A stretch of 57,043 nucleotides of DNA from Promethearchaeota archaeon (GTDB lineage Archaea; Asgardarchaeota; Lokiarchaeia; Sigyniarchaeales; SOKP01), in the NCBI GenBank assembly GCA_016839765.1, contig JAEOTP010000064.1, positions 1 through 57,043 on the forward strand, given 5' to 3'. The translations under genes and the position numbers were made by a program. Under the pieces are notes generated by a model. It was not told the origin of the DNA. It was given only the letters and a program-made list of their open reading frames with translations, and did not search any database. Positions 17,634 to 26,346 of the stretch are shown here, piece by piece. Position 1 is the stretch's first letter. Every line of letters starts with the position of its first letter.

Positions 17634-18314
17634 ATGAAAATAGTAAGATTACAAATACCTGGTAGTTCTCTTAAGGAAGTTGGATTTGAAAATTTGTTTG
17701 ATAAAGTTGAATTTATAGAAATATTAAATGCCTTTCAATACGATCAAAACCACTTCTTTGCTTTACAGAAAATTAAATTCAAACAAAAAATTGAAGTCAA
17801 TATGAAGGAATTTATTATAGAAAGCTTTAAGCCTGAAACTTTACAAATTTTGGATCGATCAGGAAATGAAATAATTTGTATTATGGATCAAAGTAGATCA
17901 GCTGGCTTTTTTCCTATCGTAGATTTGGGTCCATGGGCATTTCTCTTTCCTATTCATGTATCGAGTGAAGTTGTTCTAATTACCGTTATTTGTCATGAAG
18001 ATTATATAAAAAATTTATTTGAGAAATTAACCTCATTTACAGAAGATTTTAGAATTATTGGGATGACTGATCTTGATGAAATTAGTAAATTTGATGAATC
18101 AATTTGGAGATCAATTATCCCACTTCCAAAATTTACAAAACGGCAAAGAGAAATTGCCAGTTATGCTGCAAAAAATGGATTCTTTAAATCTCCAAAAGAA
18201 ATTTCTTCTAAGGAAATTGCATCATATTTTGGATTAAAGGAAGCCACAGTAAATAAACACCTAAAAATGACAAGAAACCTCACAATGGAATACTTTTTTG
18301 GAAAGTTTATTTAA
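17634..18314 (+). CDS. Bat-type HTH-10 transcriptional regulator
   Basis: The C-terminal 65 residues fit the HTH-10 (bacterio-opsin activator) domain common in archaeal regulators. LPKFTKRQREIASYAAKNG opens it, followed by SKEIASYFGLKEATVNKHLK as the recognition helices. The N-terminal 160 residues form a divergent sensor-like domain with no motif I recognise. Length (226) is typical for the group. It is divergent from the epimerase gene at 16350-17468 and convergent with the DUF998 gene, so regulation of the divergent epimerase is possible but not shown. Confidence 0.75.
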   Translation: MKIVRLQIPGSSLKEVGFENLFDKVEFIEILNAFQYDQNHFFALQKIKFKQKIEVNMKEFIIESFKPETLQILDRSGNEIICIMDQSRSAGFFPIVDLGPWAFLFPIHVSSEVVLITVICHEDYIKNLFEKLTSFTEDFRIIGMTDLDEISKFDESIWRSIIPLPKFTKRQREIASYAAKNGFFKSPKEISSKEIASYFGLKEATVNKHLKMTRNLTMEYFFGKFI

Positions 18315-18340
18315 AAAAAATAAATATTAGAAAGAAGTAT

Positions 18341-19048
18341 TCATCTTTCTGGTTTTAATTTCTTTATTAATACAAAAAGCGCTAGTGGAATAATCCAAGC
18401 AAGTATAGAAAATAGTAGAATCCATTCCCATAGGGGATTACTTTCTATTAAAAAGACAATTATAGTTGTAAATGGTCCAACAACTCCATATAAGCCAAGT
18501 AGCTTAGGTATTTTCGTTTTATAAAGTAGTATATACCATCCCATAAAAAAGGCGGAAAGCACAAAACCTACAAATGCTAACTCTGACATTATACCATGAA
18601 GTTCTGCTCCAAAAAGAATATCACTTCTGTTTTCGCTAAATATACCCACACCAATATATCCCAATCCTCCAATGAGTCCGAAGATAAAACCACTACTTGT
18701 TAATCTTATTCTTAACCTAGTAAATTTACGCATATTTTTTTGTGGTATTGGTAAAAGGAGGTTTTCCATATAATATGTAATAGGAATAGTTAACGATCCA
18801 GCAATTATGCAGGCTATATCATATAAATAAGGAGCGGGCGTATAAGGACTTCCTCCGAGATCACTAATCCAGTTATCAATAATAGAATATCCACTTGGGC
18901 CGAATATCGATGCAACAATTACACCAGCAATGAGAAAAGAGAGGTATAGGATAATAACTAAAATTCCACAGATTTTAACGATTCTATAATTTATTACTTT
19001 ATCAAATATAGTTGCTCGTATTTTATTTATTGATTCTCTTAATGACAT
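18341..19048 (-). CDS. DUF998-like membrane protein
   Basis: The 235-residue protein has about six membrane spans. An ISDLGG motif follows the first span (NWISDLGGSPYTPAPYLYD), which is typical of the DUF998 family of unknown function. A basic N-terminus precedes span one and KKLKPER ends the protein. The stop is TGA (18341-18343), an example of ordinary TGA use in this genome. No partner genes point to its role. Confidence 0.65.
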   Translation of the reverse strand: MSLRESINKIRATIFDKVINYRIVKICGILVIILYLSFLIAGVIVASIFGPSGYSIIDNWISDLGGSPYTPAPYLYDIACIIAGSLTIPITYYMENLLLPIPQKNMRKFTRLRIRLTSSGFIFGLIGGLGYIGVGIFSENRSDILFGAELHGIMSELAFVGFVLSAFFMGWYILLYKTKIPKLLGLYGVVGPFTTIIVFLIESNPLWEWILLFSILAWIIPLALFVLIKKLKPER

Positions 19049-19149
19049 AATAAACCCATATCCATTTTTAATAATTTAAATTACAACTCTATAAAAAGTT
19101 AATTAATTAGAGGGACTGAGTTTTAATTCATCCTAATTATTAGATTTGA

Positions 19150-20391
19150 TCAATTTTTGATGTTTTTTTGCAGGAATTCATCTGTAACTCTAATTTTATC
19201 CTCATTTAATTCTATTTTATAAGGTCTAGATGGCTTTTTTTTATCAAAAGGGGTGTTACAGACCCAACATGCATTTTCTAAAGTTTCAAGCGTTCTTGCG
19301 CAATTTTGACAATATAAAACAGCACATTTAGAACATTTAAATATATTTAGCTTGGATACATTTCCTTTGCAAACAAGGCATACTCTAAATTCCTTAGAAT
19401 AGGTTATATCTTTAATGTGGATCTCTTGAGGTCTGGAGAACATTTTTAAAATATCTTGTTCTGGTTTTTCTGTTTGAATTTCAGCTCTAATAATTTTTAT
19501 AATCTTATAAAACACCACTAGATAAAAACCAAATACTATAATATAATTAATTACCATTTCGATATATCCTATCTCAATAGCACTAAATAATTGAAAACCA
19601 GCTACTATTCCAATGCTTATTCCAAATATAATCCAATATCTGAATGCATGTCTAATTACAATGGGATTAGCTATTGCTGGGATCAGCATTATTAAAAAAC
19701 CAATTAAACTTAAGATAGGACCAGCATATAAGTAAACTATCCTTGGAATAATAAGTTCACCAAAATAACTACGAATAACATTTGAAGTTAAATTATGTCC
19801 ACCCACCAAAAGCATGAGTGCGAAAGAAAAAAAAGCAGTTATAGCTTTAAACTCCATTCGAGACCATTTTGTATATAAGAAGAAAATAAAATAAACTATC
19901 AAGACTGAAACTACAGGTACACTATAAACAAAAATGAAATATGCTAATTCGAATGGTAGAATAAATATTAATATTAATATAGCGGTATATGATGTGGTGA
20001 GAATATATTTGGTACGTTTTACTATCTTCTCAAATGTAAAAAAAATAAATACGGATGCTAATGTGTATCAAAAATTGCGAATCCTTATAAGGACAGCATA
20101 CAGGGAGGGATTTATAGTATTATAAAAATCTCCATAGAAATAATCTCCATAGAAATTATGATCAACATAAGTTCCTTGAATTAAAAAATCGCTCAAAAAG
20201 GGGGTTAATACAATTCCTACTTGAGAGAAAATAAAGCCTGCAAATCCTATTAATATTAATTTGTCATTTAAGTGCTCTTTTTTAATTCCATTATTTAAAT
20301 AAATAATCCCGCCTGAGAAACCAACTATAAAAGCAAATATTCCTAAAAATCTCTCAATTAGATTATAAACTAAAACAGTTGTGAAACTAAA
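19150..20391 (-). pseudogene. Membrane protein with C-terminal zinc ribbon, interrupted by in-frame TGA
   Basis: The intact part (19902-19150) has several membrane spans and a C-terminal double zinc ribbon (CLVCKGN, CSKCAVLYCQNC, CWVCNTPF). Upstream, the same frame continues as convincing membrane sequence back to about 20390, such as LIGFAGFIFSQVGIV. A TGA at 20068-20070 breaks it (IRNF-TGA-YTLASV), and a second in-frame TGA lies at 20392-20394 (FKG-TGA-FSFTT). Both sites look like tryptophan positions (TGG to TGA) rather than cysteine ones, so decay is more likely than selenocysteine. No convincing ATG start exists for the long form. Expression of the shorter 250-residue form from a TTG at 19902 is possible. 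The 20395-20683 stretch upstream is AT-rich and holds nothing I recognise. Confidence 0.55.
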
Positions 20392-20683
20392 TCACCCTTT
20401 AAAGAGAAATCGTAAACAACTAATTCTTTAAATAAGAAACCAATGTATATAAAGCTATGTTACCGTTTTCATAGTTAAAGTACTTTAATTAAGATTTAAA
20501 AAAATTTCAACAAATCACATTTTCTAATCTTTTTTTGGAAGTATGTGAGTTTTCACAATTTTCAGCTTTGATCAAATTTTGTTGAATTTTTTATTGAAAT
20601 TCATAATATTTTTTAAAATTTTATTGAATTTGAAAATATTTTTATAGGCGAACGATCTAAAATCTTAATAATTAAATAAAAAT

Positions 20684-22315
20684 TTGACCTCCAGAATTAA
20701 ACTCAAATCTATAATGTTAGAACAAAATATACAGCCAAAAGAAATATTTCAACGGAGAGAAGAGTTTGGGATTGACAATTCTATAAAGTTGTTAACAGAG
20801 ATCATTGAAACTGAAAAAAATGAGAACCAAAGAAGGGGTGCAGTAAAATATTTAGGGTTAGTAAGCAAAGAAGCACCTTCATTAAAGAAAGAATGTTTTG
20901 CTACTCTAGAAAACATATTAATTTCTGGAGACAATATCGAAATTAAATGTGAAGCTGCCAAAGCTTTAGGAAAACTCAACTATGACAAGGCTTTAAAACC
21001 ATTGATGTGGGTTTTAGAAGAAAATCCTGATAATCTTGAAATAAGGCTCTCAGTATTAAAAGCAATAAAGAAAATACAATTTAAGGATAATGAAATTAAG
21101 ATATTTATAAAAGAATTAGGTAGTCCCTTTACATCTATTAGAGATTATGTTAGAAATAAATTACTTACTCTTAATCCCGAAAACTTAATTAATACTTTAT
21201 TAGAATCACTGAAAAGAGGAGAGTTCTCTGATGAACACAAATCAGAGCTTATAAAATTAATTGGTATGGAATTATCTTCAATTGATATTTCTTTTAAAGA
21301 TGTTAGCTATTTAAAAGTAAAGTATCCTGAAATTCTTTCTGATTTGACGGCAAATAAACATATTTTATTAAATGAAATTACACAAATTTTGAAAGAAGAA
21401 GATTCGGAATTAATGGACGCAATATTAACTATAGTAAAATTAATTAAAAGTGATATTAAGGATGAGATCATTAAATTAATACTCATTGATGATTTTATTG
21501 CTAAAAAAAACGTGATTAAGTTAACCGGAAAATTAAGACTAACTGATGCTGTGGATTTTCTTGTTACCAATTTAGATAACATCTACAATGAAGTCAGCAT
21601 TGCATCAATTAAAGCTTTAGGTGAAATTGGAGATGTTTCTGCGATCCCAGATCTTTTAGGTATTTTAGATATAGAAGATATAAGTTTTGAATATTCTGAT
21701 ATTGATATGAAATTTCAGATTATAGATGCTGTAAAAAATATATATTTAATTAACAATAGTGCTACGTATGATCATTTATATTCCCAGTTAGAAAAAGATA
21801 ATGACACCCTTAAAGAAAGTATTGCTTTTATTTTCGGTGAATTAGGAAAGGAAGATTTTGTGAATCCATTAATTAACTTATTACATGAAAGAAACTTAGA
21901 TGTTAAGAAAAATGCGATAATTGCCCTTGGGAAAATTGGTCATCTTAACGCATTAAATCAATTAATTAAACTTATAGTTGATAAAGATTCTTATTGGCTA
22001 ATTAAAAAGATAAGTGTTGACGCTATTTATAATATTTTCCATAGAAATTGGTATAAGTTAAAGGAAGGTGAGAAAGATCTGAAAAGAAACTTGAACAAGA
22101 GTCTTGCAATATTAATTGAACATTTAACAGTCAACGAAACTGAAGATTTTAAGGTCAAGCTAAGTTTAATTAAATTCTTAGAGAATTATGGAGGGAAAAA
22201 CGCTTTAGATGCGTTATTGAAACGGGTGAACGATTTTCATAGAGTTGTAAGAATTCATGCCTCCAATGCAATTAAAAGGATTGAAGAAAAACTTGAATTA
22301 GAAAAATCGGCATAA
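20684..22315 (+). CDS. HEAT-repeat (PBS lyase-type) protein
   Basis: The 543-residue, all-helical protein carries repeated HEAT-like units. Clear ones are EAAKALGKLNYDKALKPLM (about 95-115), ASIKALGEIGDVSAIPDLL (about 308-330) and NAIIALGKIGHLNALNQLI (about 408-430). Such arrays serve as protein-binding scaffolds, and nothing enzymatic is visible. The given start is TTG; an ATG ten codons later (20714) is equally plausible because neither has a clear ribosome binding site. There are no membrane segments. It stands alone between two damaged membrane-protein genes. Confidence 0.75.
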   Translation: MTSRIKLKSIMLEQNIQPKEIFQRREEFGIDNSIKLLTEIIETEKNENQRRGAVKYLGLVSKEAPSLKKECFATLENILISGDNIEIKCEAAKALGKLNYDKALKPLMWVLEENPDNLEIRLSVLKAIKKIQFKDNEIKIFIKELGSPFTSIRDYVRNKLLTLNPENLINTLLESLKRGEFSDEHKSELIKLIGMELSSIDISFKDVSYLKVKYPEILSDLTANKHILLNEITQILKEEDSELMDAILTIVKLIKSDIKDEIIKLILIDDFIAKKNVIKLTGKLRLTDAVDFLVTNLDNIYNEVSIASIKALGEIGDVSAIPDLLGILDIEDISFEYSDIDMKFQIIDAVKNIYLINNSATYDHLYSQLEKDNDTLKESIAFIFGELGKEDFVNPLINLLHERNLDVKKNAIIALGKIGHLNALNQLIKLIVDKDSYWLIKKISVDAIYNIFHRNWYKLKEGEKDLKRNLNKSLAILIEHLTVNETEDFKVKLSLIKFLENYGGKNALDALLKRVNDFHRVVRIHASNAIKRIEEKLELEKSA

Positions 22316-22368
22316 AAATTCTTATTCTTTATGGAAAAAATATTTAAGAATCCTTTGTTTCTTAAAGG

Positions 22369-22907
22369 ATGATGAAATCCAAAAATATAGGACTTCTTAT
22401 CTCTGTGGTTTTTATATTCAGAGTATTTGTTATCAAAAGAACTATAGCCTATCCCTTTTTACTTATTAATAGGGAAATAGTTCTAAAAATGTAATAATCC
22501 ATGTAGCAGGGACCTACTTCTTCGCAACTACATTTGAATTGATTATTCTTCTAATATTTATCAAGCACTATCATTTAAAATTCAAAGTTTTTATTTATAT
22601 CCCTTTTGTTAAACTGATTACCTATCCGTTTATACTTTTTGGCTATATTTTCAGCTATTCAATTTATTTTAGTTTCATATCTTTAATCTTTTATATTGTT
22701 ATAGCAGGAGGTTCTACAGTCTATATTGAATATATTTTTTTATTAGACAAATTTGAGAAATCAGGAATATGGATTTTGGACAAGAAGTTAAAAAGCATGA
22801 CATTAGCGGGGATTATTGTGGCAAATATAATACCTTTTTCGTATAACCTTTTTTTAATGGGAATTTGGCCTCCTACATTTCTTTTTTACCCTTTTAAAAG
22901 CTTTTAA
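22369..22907 (+). pseudogene. Small multi-span membrane protein with a frameshift near 22487
   Basis: An ATG at 22369 opens a frame reading MMKSKNIGLLISVVFIF, which ends at a TAA (22492-22494) after LLINREIVLK. Shifting one base within the AAAAA run (22485-22489) continues the protein smoothly as NVIIHVAGTYFFATTFELII to the TAA at 22905-22907. The joined product would be about 178 residues with four or five membrane spans. Either the gene is a recent pseudogene, or the A-run is a sequencing or assembly slip. No family was recognised. Confidence 0.6.
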
Positions 22908-23084
22908 TCTTTTTCAATAGATTTACTTAAAAATTATAAAAGTAGAAATTCTTAAAATTAAGTAGAGCAATTCATATATCTTTTAAACTTATTAATAAAT
23001 TTTAAAGGATTTAATCCATTTCATTACATAAGTTTTAAGTCAAACAACTAAGGTTATTTCTGAAGTTTAATTGGTTTCTTAATA

Positions 23085-24584
23085 ATGACAAAAGAGCAAT
23101 CAAAGATTAATGAAACAGCAACCCAATATGAATATTCTTTTGATTATATTCAAAAGAAGCTTGAAGGGAAGAAAGATTCATATGGTATGCTAATGAAAGA
23201 GATTGTACGAGCGGGAATTTGTACTGAATGTGGAACCTGTGCAGCTGTATGTCCTGTCCTTGAATGGGATTATGTTACAAGTCAACCAAAATTAATAGGA
23301 AAATGTACTGGTTGTGGAATTTGTTATAATCAATGTCCTCGCACGATTACAGATCCAATTCAACTGATGGGAGAATTTAAAACCGGATATACTGCCAATA
23401 CAAACATCCCTGAGGTAATAGGGGGTCAAGATGGAGGAACTGTGACTTCATTATTAGTTTATCTTTTTGATGAGCACTTAATAGATGCTGCAGTTGTTAC
23501 CATGAAGGATCCAAAAAACCCATGGCACCCTGTTGCCCAAATAATTACAAGTAAAGATGATGCGATAAAAGCCTCTGGATCTATTTATTCTCACTCACAA
23601 ACTGTCGAAGCACTAATGGATGCAATTCGACAAGATTATAGATCTATTGCATTCATTGGTACTCCTTGTAATATTGATGCAGTTGATAAAATGACGAATT
23701 CTCCAGCTGGAATGTTAAAGTATTTCATGAGAGCTCATATCCTTAAGATAGGGCTTTTTTGTATGGATTCGTTTGCTCCAGACGCAATCTATCCCTTTTT
23801 TAAGAAAGATGGCATTGATCTTTCTAAAGTTCAAAAAATGGATATTAATAAAGGTAAGTTTCACATATACTATGATCCTCAAGGAGAACCAATAAAATCT
23901 TATACAATAAAGCAATTAGATAAATTTAAGTCGTCAAGTTGCAATTTTTGTATAGATTTAACTGCTGAGAATGCTGATATCTCGGTTGGATCTGTTGGAA
24001 GCGGTCCAAATAAGAATACCGTATTTTCAAGAACAGGCTTAGGAACCGAAATTATTGAGGATGCTGCTAAAAAAGGATACTTAAAAATTGAACCTTTTAA
24101 TTCAATAAACCTCAATTCTGTTCTATTCTTAGCTAAACTTAAAAAAGTCTCTCAATATAACATCCAAAAACGTAAAGTTTTCATAGTAAAAGACACACTT
24201 GAAGAAGAACCGAGAATCGAAACAAAACCAGAAGTAGAACAAGCTGAAATTAGAACTACGCTTGGAGCTAAAAAATTCTTTAGCGTTTCAAAAGCTATAA
24301 TTGAACAAGATAAAATCTTAAATATTTCAATTACTAATACAGCTGGTTATGTTCTAGAAGATGTAAAAATTAGAATAGTTATTGTCGAGGAGTTATTTGA
24401 AAAACGACCATGGGTAACAAACATTAAGGAATTATTTCCATATGAAACTATTGAAATTGGCTATCCTCTTGAAGAAAAGGATAATCACCTAGTATATGGA
24501 AATGTGTTAGTCGAAGCTTCAACAGAGGGTTTCGGAAAGATATTCTCAAGAACCTTCAAACTAGCACCAAAAGAAGAAAAATAA
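23085..24584 (+). CDS. FrhB-family oxidoreductase subunit with extra C-terminal domain
   Basis: The first 385 residues are FrhB-like. They have two [4Fe-4S] motifs (CTECGTCAAVC, about 46-56, and CTGCGICYNQC, about 76-86), then GGQDGGTVTSLLVYL, KASGSIYS, GTPCNIDAV, SCNFCIDLTAENADISVGSV and the GS loop. The last 110 residues (from about TLGAKKFFSVSKAII) look like an all-beta sandwich with no Cys and do not belong to the usual family. It may be a docking domain. The gene is alone, away from the Hdr island, and 76 bases upstream of the Rag-like GTPase on the same strand. Its electron carrier is unknown. Confidence 0.85.
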   Translation: MTKEQSKINETATQYEYSFDYIQKKLEGKKDSYGMLMKEIVRAGICTECGTCAAVCPVLEWDYVTSQPKLIGKCTGCGICYNQCPRTITDPIQLMGEFKTGYTANTNIPEVIGGQDGGTVTSLLVYLFDEHLIDAAVVTMKDPKNPWHPVAQIITSKDDAIKASGSIYSHSQTVEALMDAIRQDYRSIAFIGTPCNIDAVDKMTNSPAGMLKYFMRAHILKIGLFCMDSFAPDAIYPFFKKDGIDLSKVQKMDINKGKFHIYYDPQGEPIKSYTIKQLDKFKSSSCNFCIDLTAENADISVGSVGSGPNKNTVFSRTGLGTEIIEDAAKKGYLKIEPFNSINLNSVLFLAKLKKVSQYNIQKRKVFIVKDTLEEEPRIETKPEVEQAEIRTTLGAKKFFSVSKAIIEQDKILNISITNTAGYVLEDVKIRIVIVEELFEKRPWVTNIKELFPYETIEIGYPLEEKDNHLVYGNVLVEASTEGFGKIFSRTFKLAPKEEK

Positions 24585-24660
24585 AAACAAGTTAAATAAA
24601 AAATTAAATGAGATAATTAATTATTTTTAAAAAAGAAATTAAGGCTAAAGGTGAAAAAAA

Positions 24661-25569
24661 ATTAAGGTGTCATTAGTTGGTCTTTCGGGTTGTGGAAAGA
24701 CGAGTATTTATTCAGTTGCCTTTGCTGAAAAAACTCCTGAAGATACAAAAAGTTTGAGTCCAACGATTCTGTATGAAACTAGAAGGCATCCATTTTTAGG
24801 GCTTCAAGTTGGAATTTTTGATTTTGGTGGCCAAGAACAATACAGGAAGGAATACATGGAAAAACCCGAGGTATTTCGAGGAACAGATATTCTCATTCCT
24901 ATTGTAGATCTTCATGATCCAAAAAATTTCGAGCAAGCAAAGGAATATTTTAAAGGATTATTAGATATTTATCGTAAAAGCAATGAAAAGCCTAAGATAT
25001 TCCTTTTCCTTCATAAATATGATACTGAGGATTATCAGAAGGAACTTCTTGATACAAACGTTAACAAAGCAAAGGAAATCTTCTTAAATCTTTTTAAAGA
25101 TTATGATTTTGATTACAGATTAACAAGTATCTATTTACAGGATGAATTAGCAAAGACCTTTAGAGATCTATTGATATCCTCATACGCAGATTTAAAAGCT
25201 CATGTGGAAAAAGCAGAAAGTCAACTCGAAGAAATTAAGGCAAAAATAATAATATCAGATGTTTCAGGAAATGTTATTGTTCATAATGTTCAAGGTGTAA
25301 GTAGTGGTTTGGCATTAAGGGGAGATTTAAGAGATTTCATAAATGCGTGTAATACTGTACGAGAAAACATTTTTATGTCTGATTCATCCATTTTTCAGGG
25401 GAAAAATGATGAGGGCAAGGAGATTGAACTTCATATATTTAAATATATTATTTCAGTATTAGTAATGAAATCAGAGGAATTAGATAGAGATTCTCAAGAT
25501 AAATTGAATACTTTATTAAGTGATATGAAATTATTTGCAGATTTAATTATTTCCGCTCACACAGAATAA
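24661..25569 (+). CDS. Rag/Gtr-like small GTPase with C-terminal roadblock-like domain, probable ATT start
   Basis: The N-terminal GTPase domain has G1 GLSGCGKTS (about 7-15), switch-II DFGGQEQY (about 54-61) and a G4-like HKYD, as in Rag/Gtr GTPases. The final 110 residues (from KAKIIISDVSGNVIVHNVQG) look like the roadblock/longin-type domain by which Rag proteins dimerise. A TGA at 24652-24654 closes the frame upstream. ATT at 24661 has AGGTGA at a good distance and gives a full first strand (IKVSLVGLSG). The alternative GTG at 24667 leaves the strand short. A dimerisation and nutrient-signalling-like role is inferred from eukaryotic Rag; the archaeal function is unknown. Confidence 0.8.
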   Translation: MKVSLVGLSGCGKTSIYSVAFAEKTPEDTKSLSPTILYETRRHPFLGLQVGIFDFGGQEQYRKEYMEKPEVFRGTDILIPIVDLHDPKNFEQAKEYFKGLLDIYRKSNEKPKIFLFLHKYDTEDYQKELLDTNVNKAKEIFLNLFKDYDFDYRLTSIYLQDELAKTFRDLLISSYADLKAHVEKAESQLEEIKAKIIISDVSGNVIVHNVQGVSSGLALRGDLRDFINACNTVRENIFMSDSSIFQGKNDEGKEIELHIFKYIISVLVMKSEELDRDSQDKLNTLLSDMKLFADLIISAHTE

Positions 25570-25651
25570 ATATTAAAAAAAATCAAATAGTAATTTTACT
25601 TTTATCTCTTTTTTCTATTAATTTTTGAGCAAAATATTTATAGATATTAAT

Positions 25652-26326
25652 TTAGGGGTAGAAAATTCGATAAAGTTCTTGATAAATTTCAGCAAGTTTG
25701 GAAAGATAATAAGAATTATTTGTTTGTAAGTAGTAAGAAATATAACCACCTAACCCATCTGGATTTTTTACCCATTCTAGAAACATTTCTACTTCTGCTT
25801 TTAACGTAGGGTCAATAGTAGGAATTGTTGATGGATAAGTATATGTAGTATATTGTTCTGAAGAGGTTTCTCTCACTGTTTCTGTTTTAGTATCTTTAGA
25901 AAAATCTATTTCCGTTTTAATAAATTCAGATTTTGAGCCCTTTGTTAGCATAGCAGCAGCTCTAGCAACAGCAGGATAAGCTAAATGAAACCATCCTTTT
26001 GCTTTAGCTCTAACATGAGCAATCATATAATTTTCACCATCAGGGGTAGTAGCTCCAATAAGATGACCCTTTTTATGACGATTGGTTGCGATAAAACGCT
26101 CTGGCTCCATCTGGACAATCGAATAACGGATGGAGTTTACAGTAACAGATTGCGCAGAACCACTAGCCCAACTGGATAATAAACTTCTTATATCACTTTT
26201 AATACTCCAATTTTTTGTTGAATATAACAATTTTCCATTATTACTAAATATGGCTACTGATTCAGCATCTTTATAGTGCTTTTGTAAATTATTTGCCACA
26301 GTTTTAAAATTTACTATAAATATCAC
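25652..26326 (-). CDS. Uncharacterised protein with a roadblock/longin-like N-terminal domain
   Basis: Residues 1-130 alternate strands and helices in a pattern like roadblock or longin folds (VAIFSNNGKLLYST, SIRYSIVQMEPERFIATN, GENYMIAHVRAKAKGWFHLA). This is my reading of the pattern, not a family match. A Thr/Ser-rich linker (about 145-170) leads to a C-terminal helical tail with many Tyr residues. The start is GTG at 26326. It follows the 451-residue gene at 26347-27702 by 20 bases, so the two are co-transcribed. It is convergent with the Rag-like GTPase, which makes a GTPase-associated role worth testing. Confidence 0.5.
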   Translation of the reverse strand: MIFIVNFKTVANNLQKHYKDAESVAIFSNNGKLLYSTKNWSIKSDIRSLLSSWASGSAQSVTVNSIRYSIVQMEPERFIATNRHKKGHLIGATTPDGENYMIAHVRAKAKGWFHLAYPAVARAAAMLTKGSKSEFIKTEIDFSKDTKTETVRETSSEQYTTYTYPSTIPTIDPTLKAEVEMFLEWVKNPDGLGGYISYYLQTNNSYYLSKLAEIYQELYRIFYP

Positions 26327-26346
26327 TTTTTTCTTTAATTATAATT

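Noticed and set aside
19150-20394. Selenocysteine at the TGAs of the membrane zinc-ribbon gene
   Set aside because: The positions look like Trp, not redox Cys, and no known Sec family is involved.
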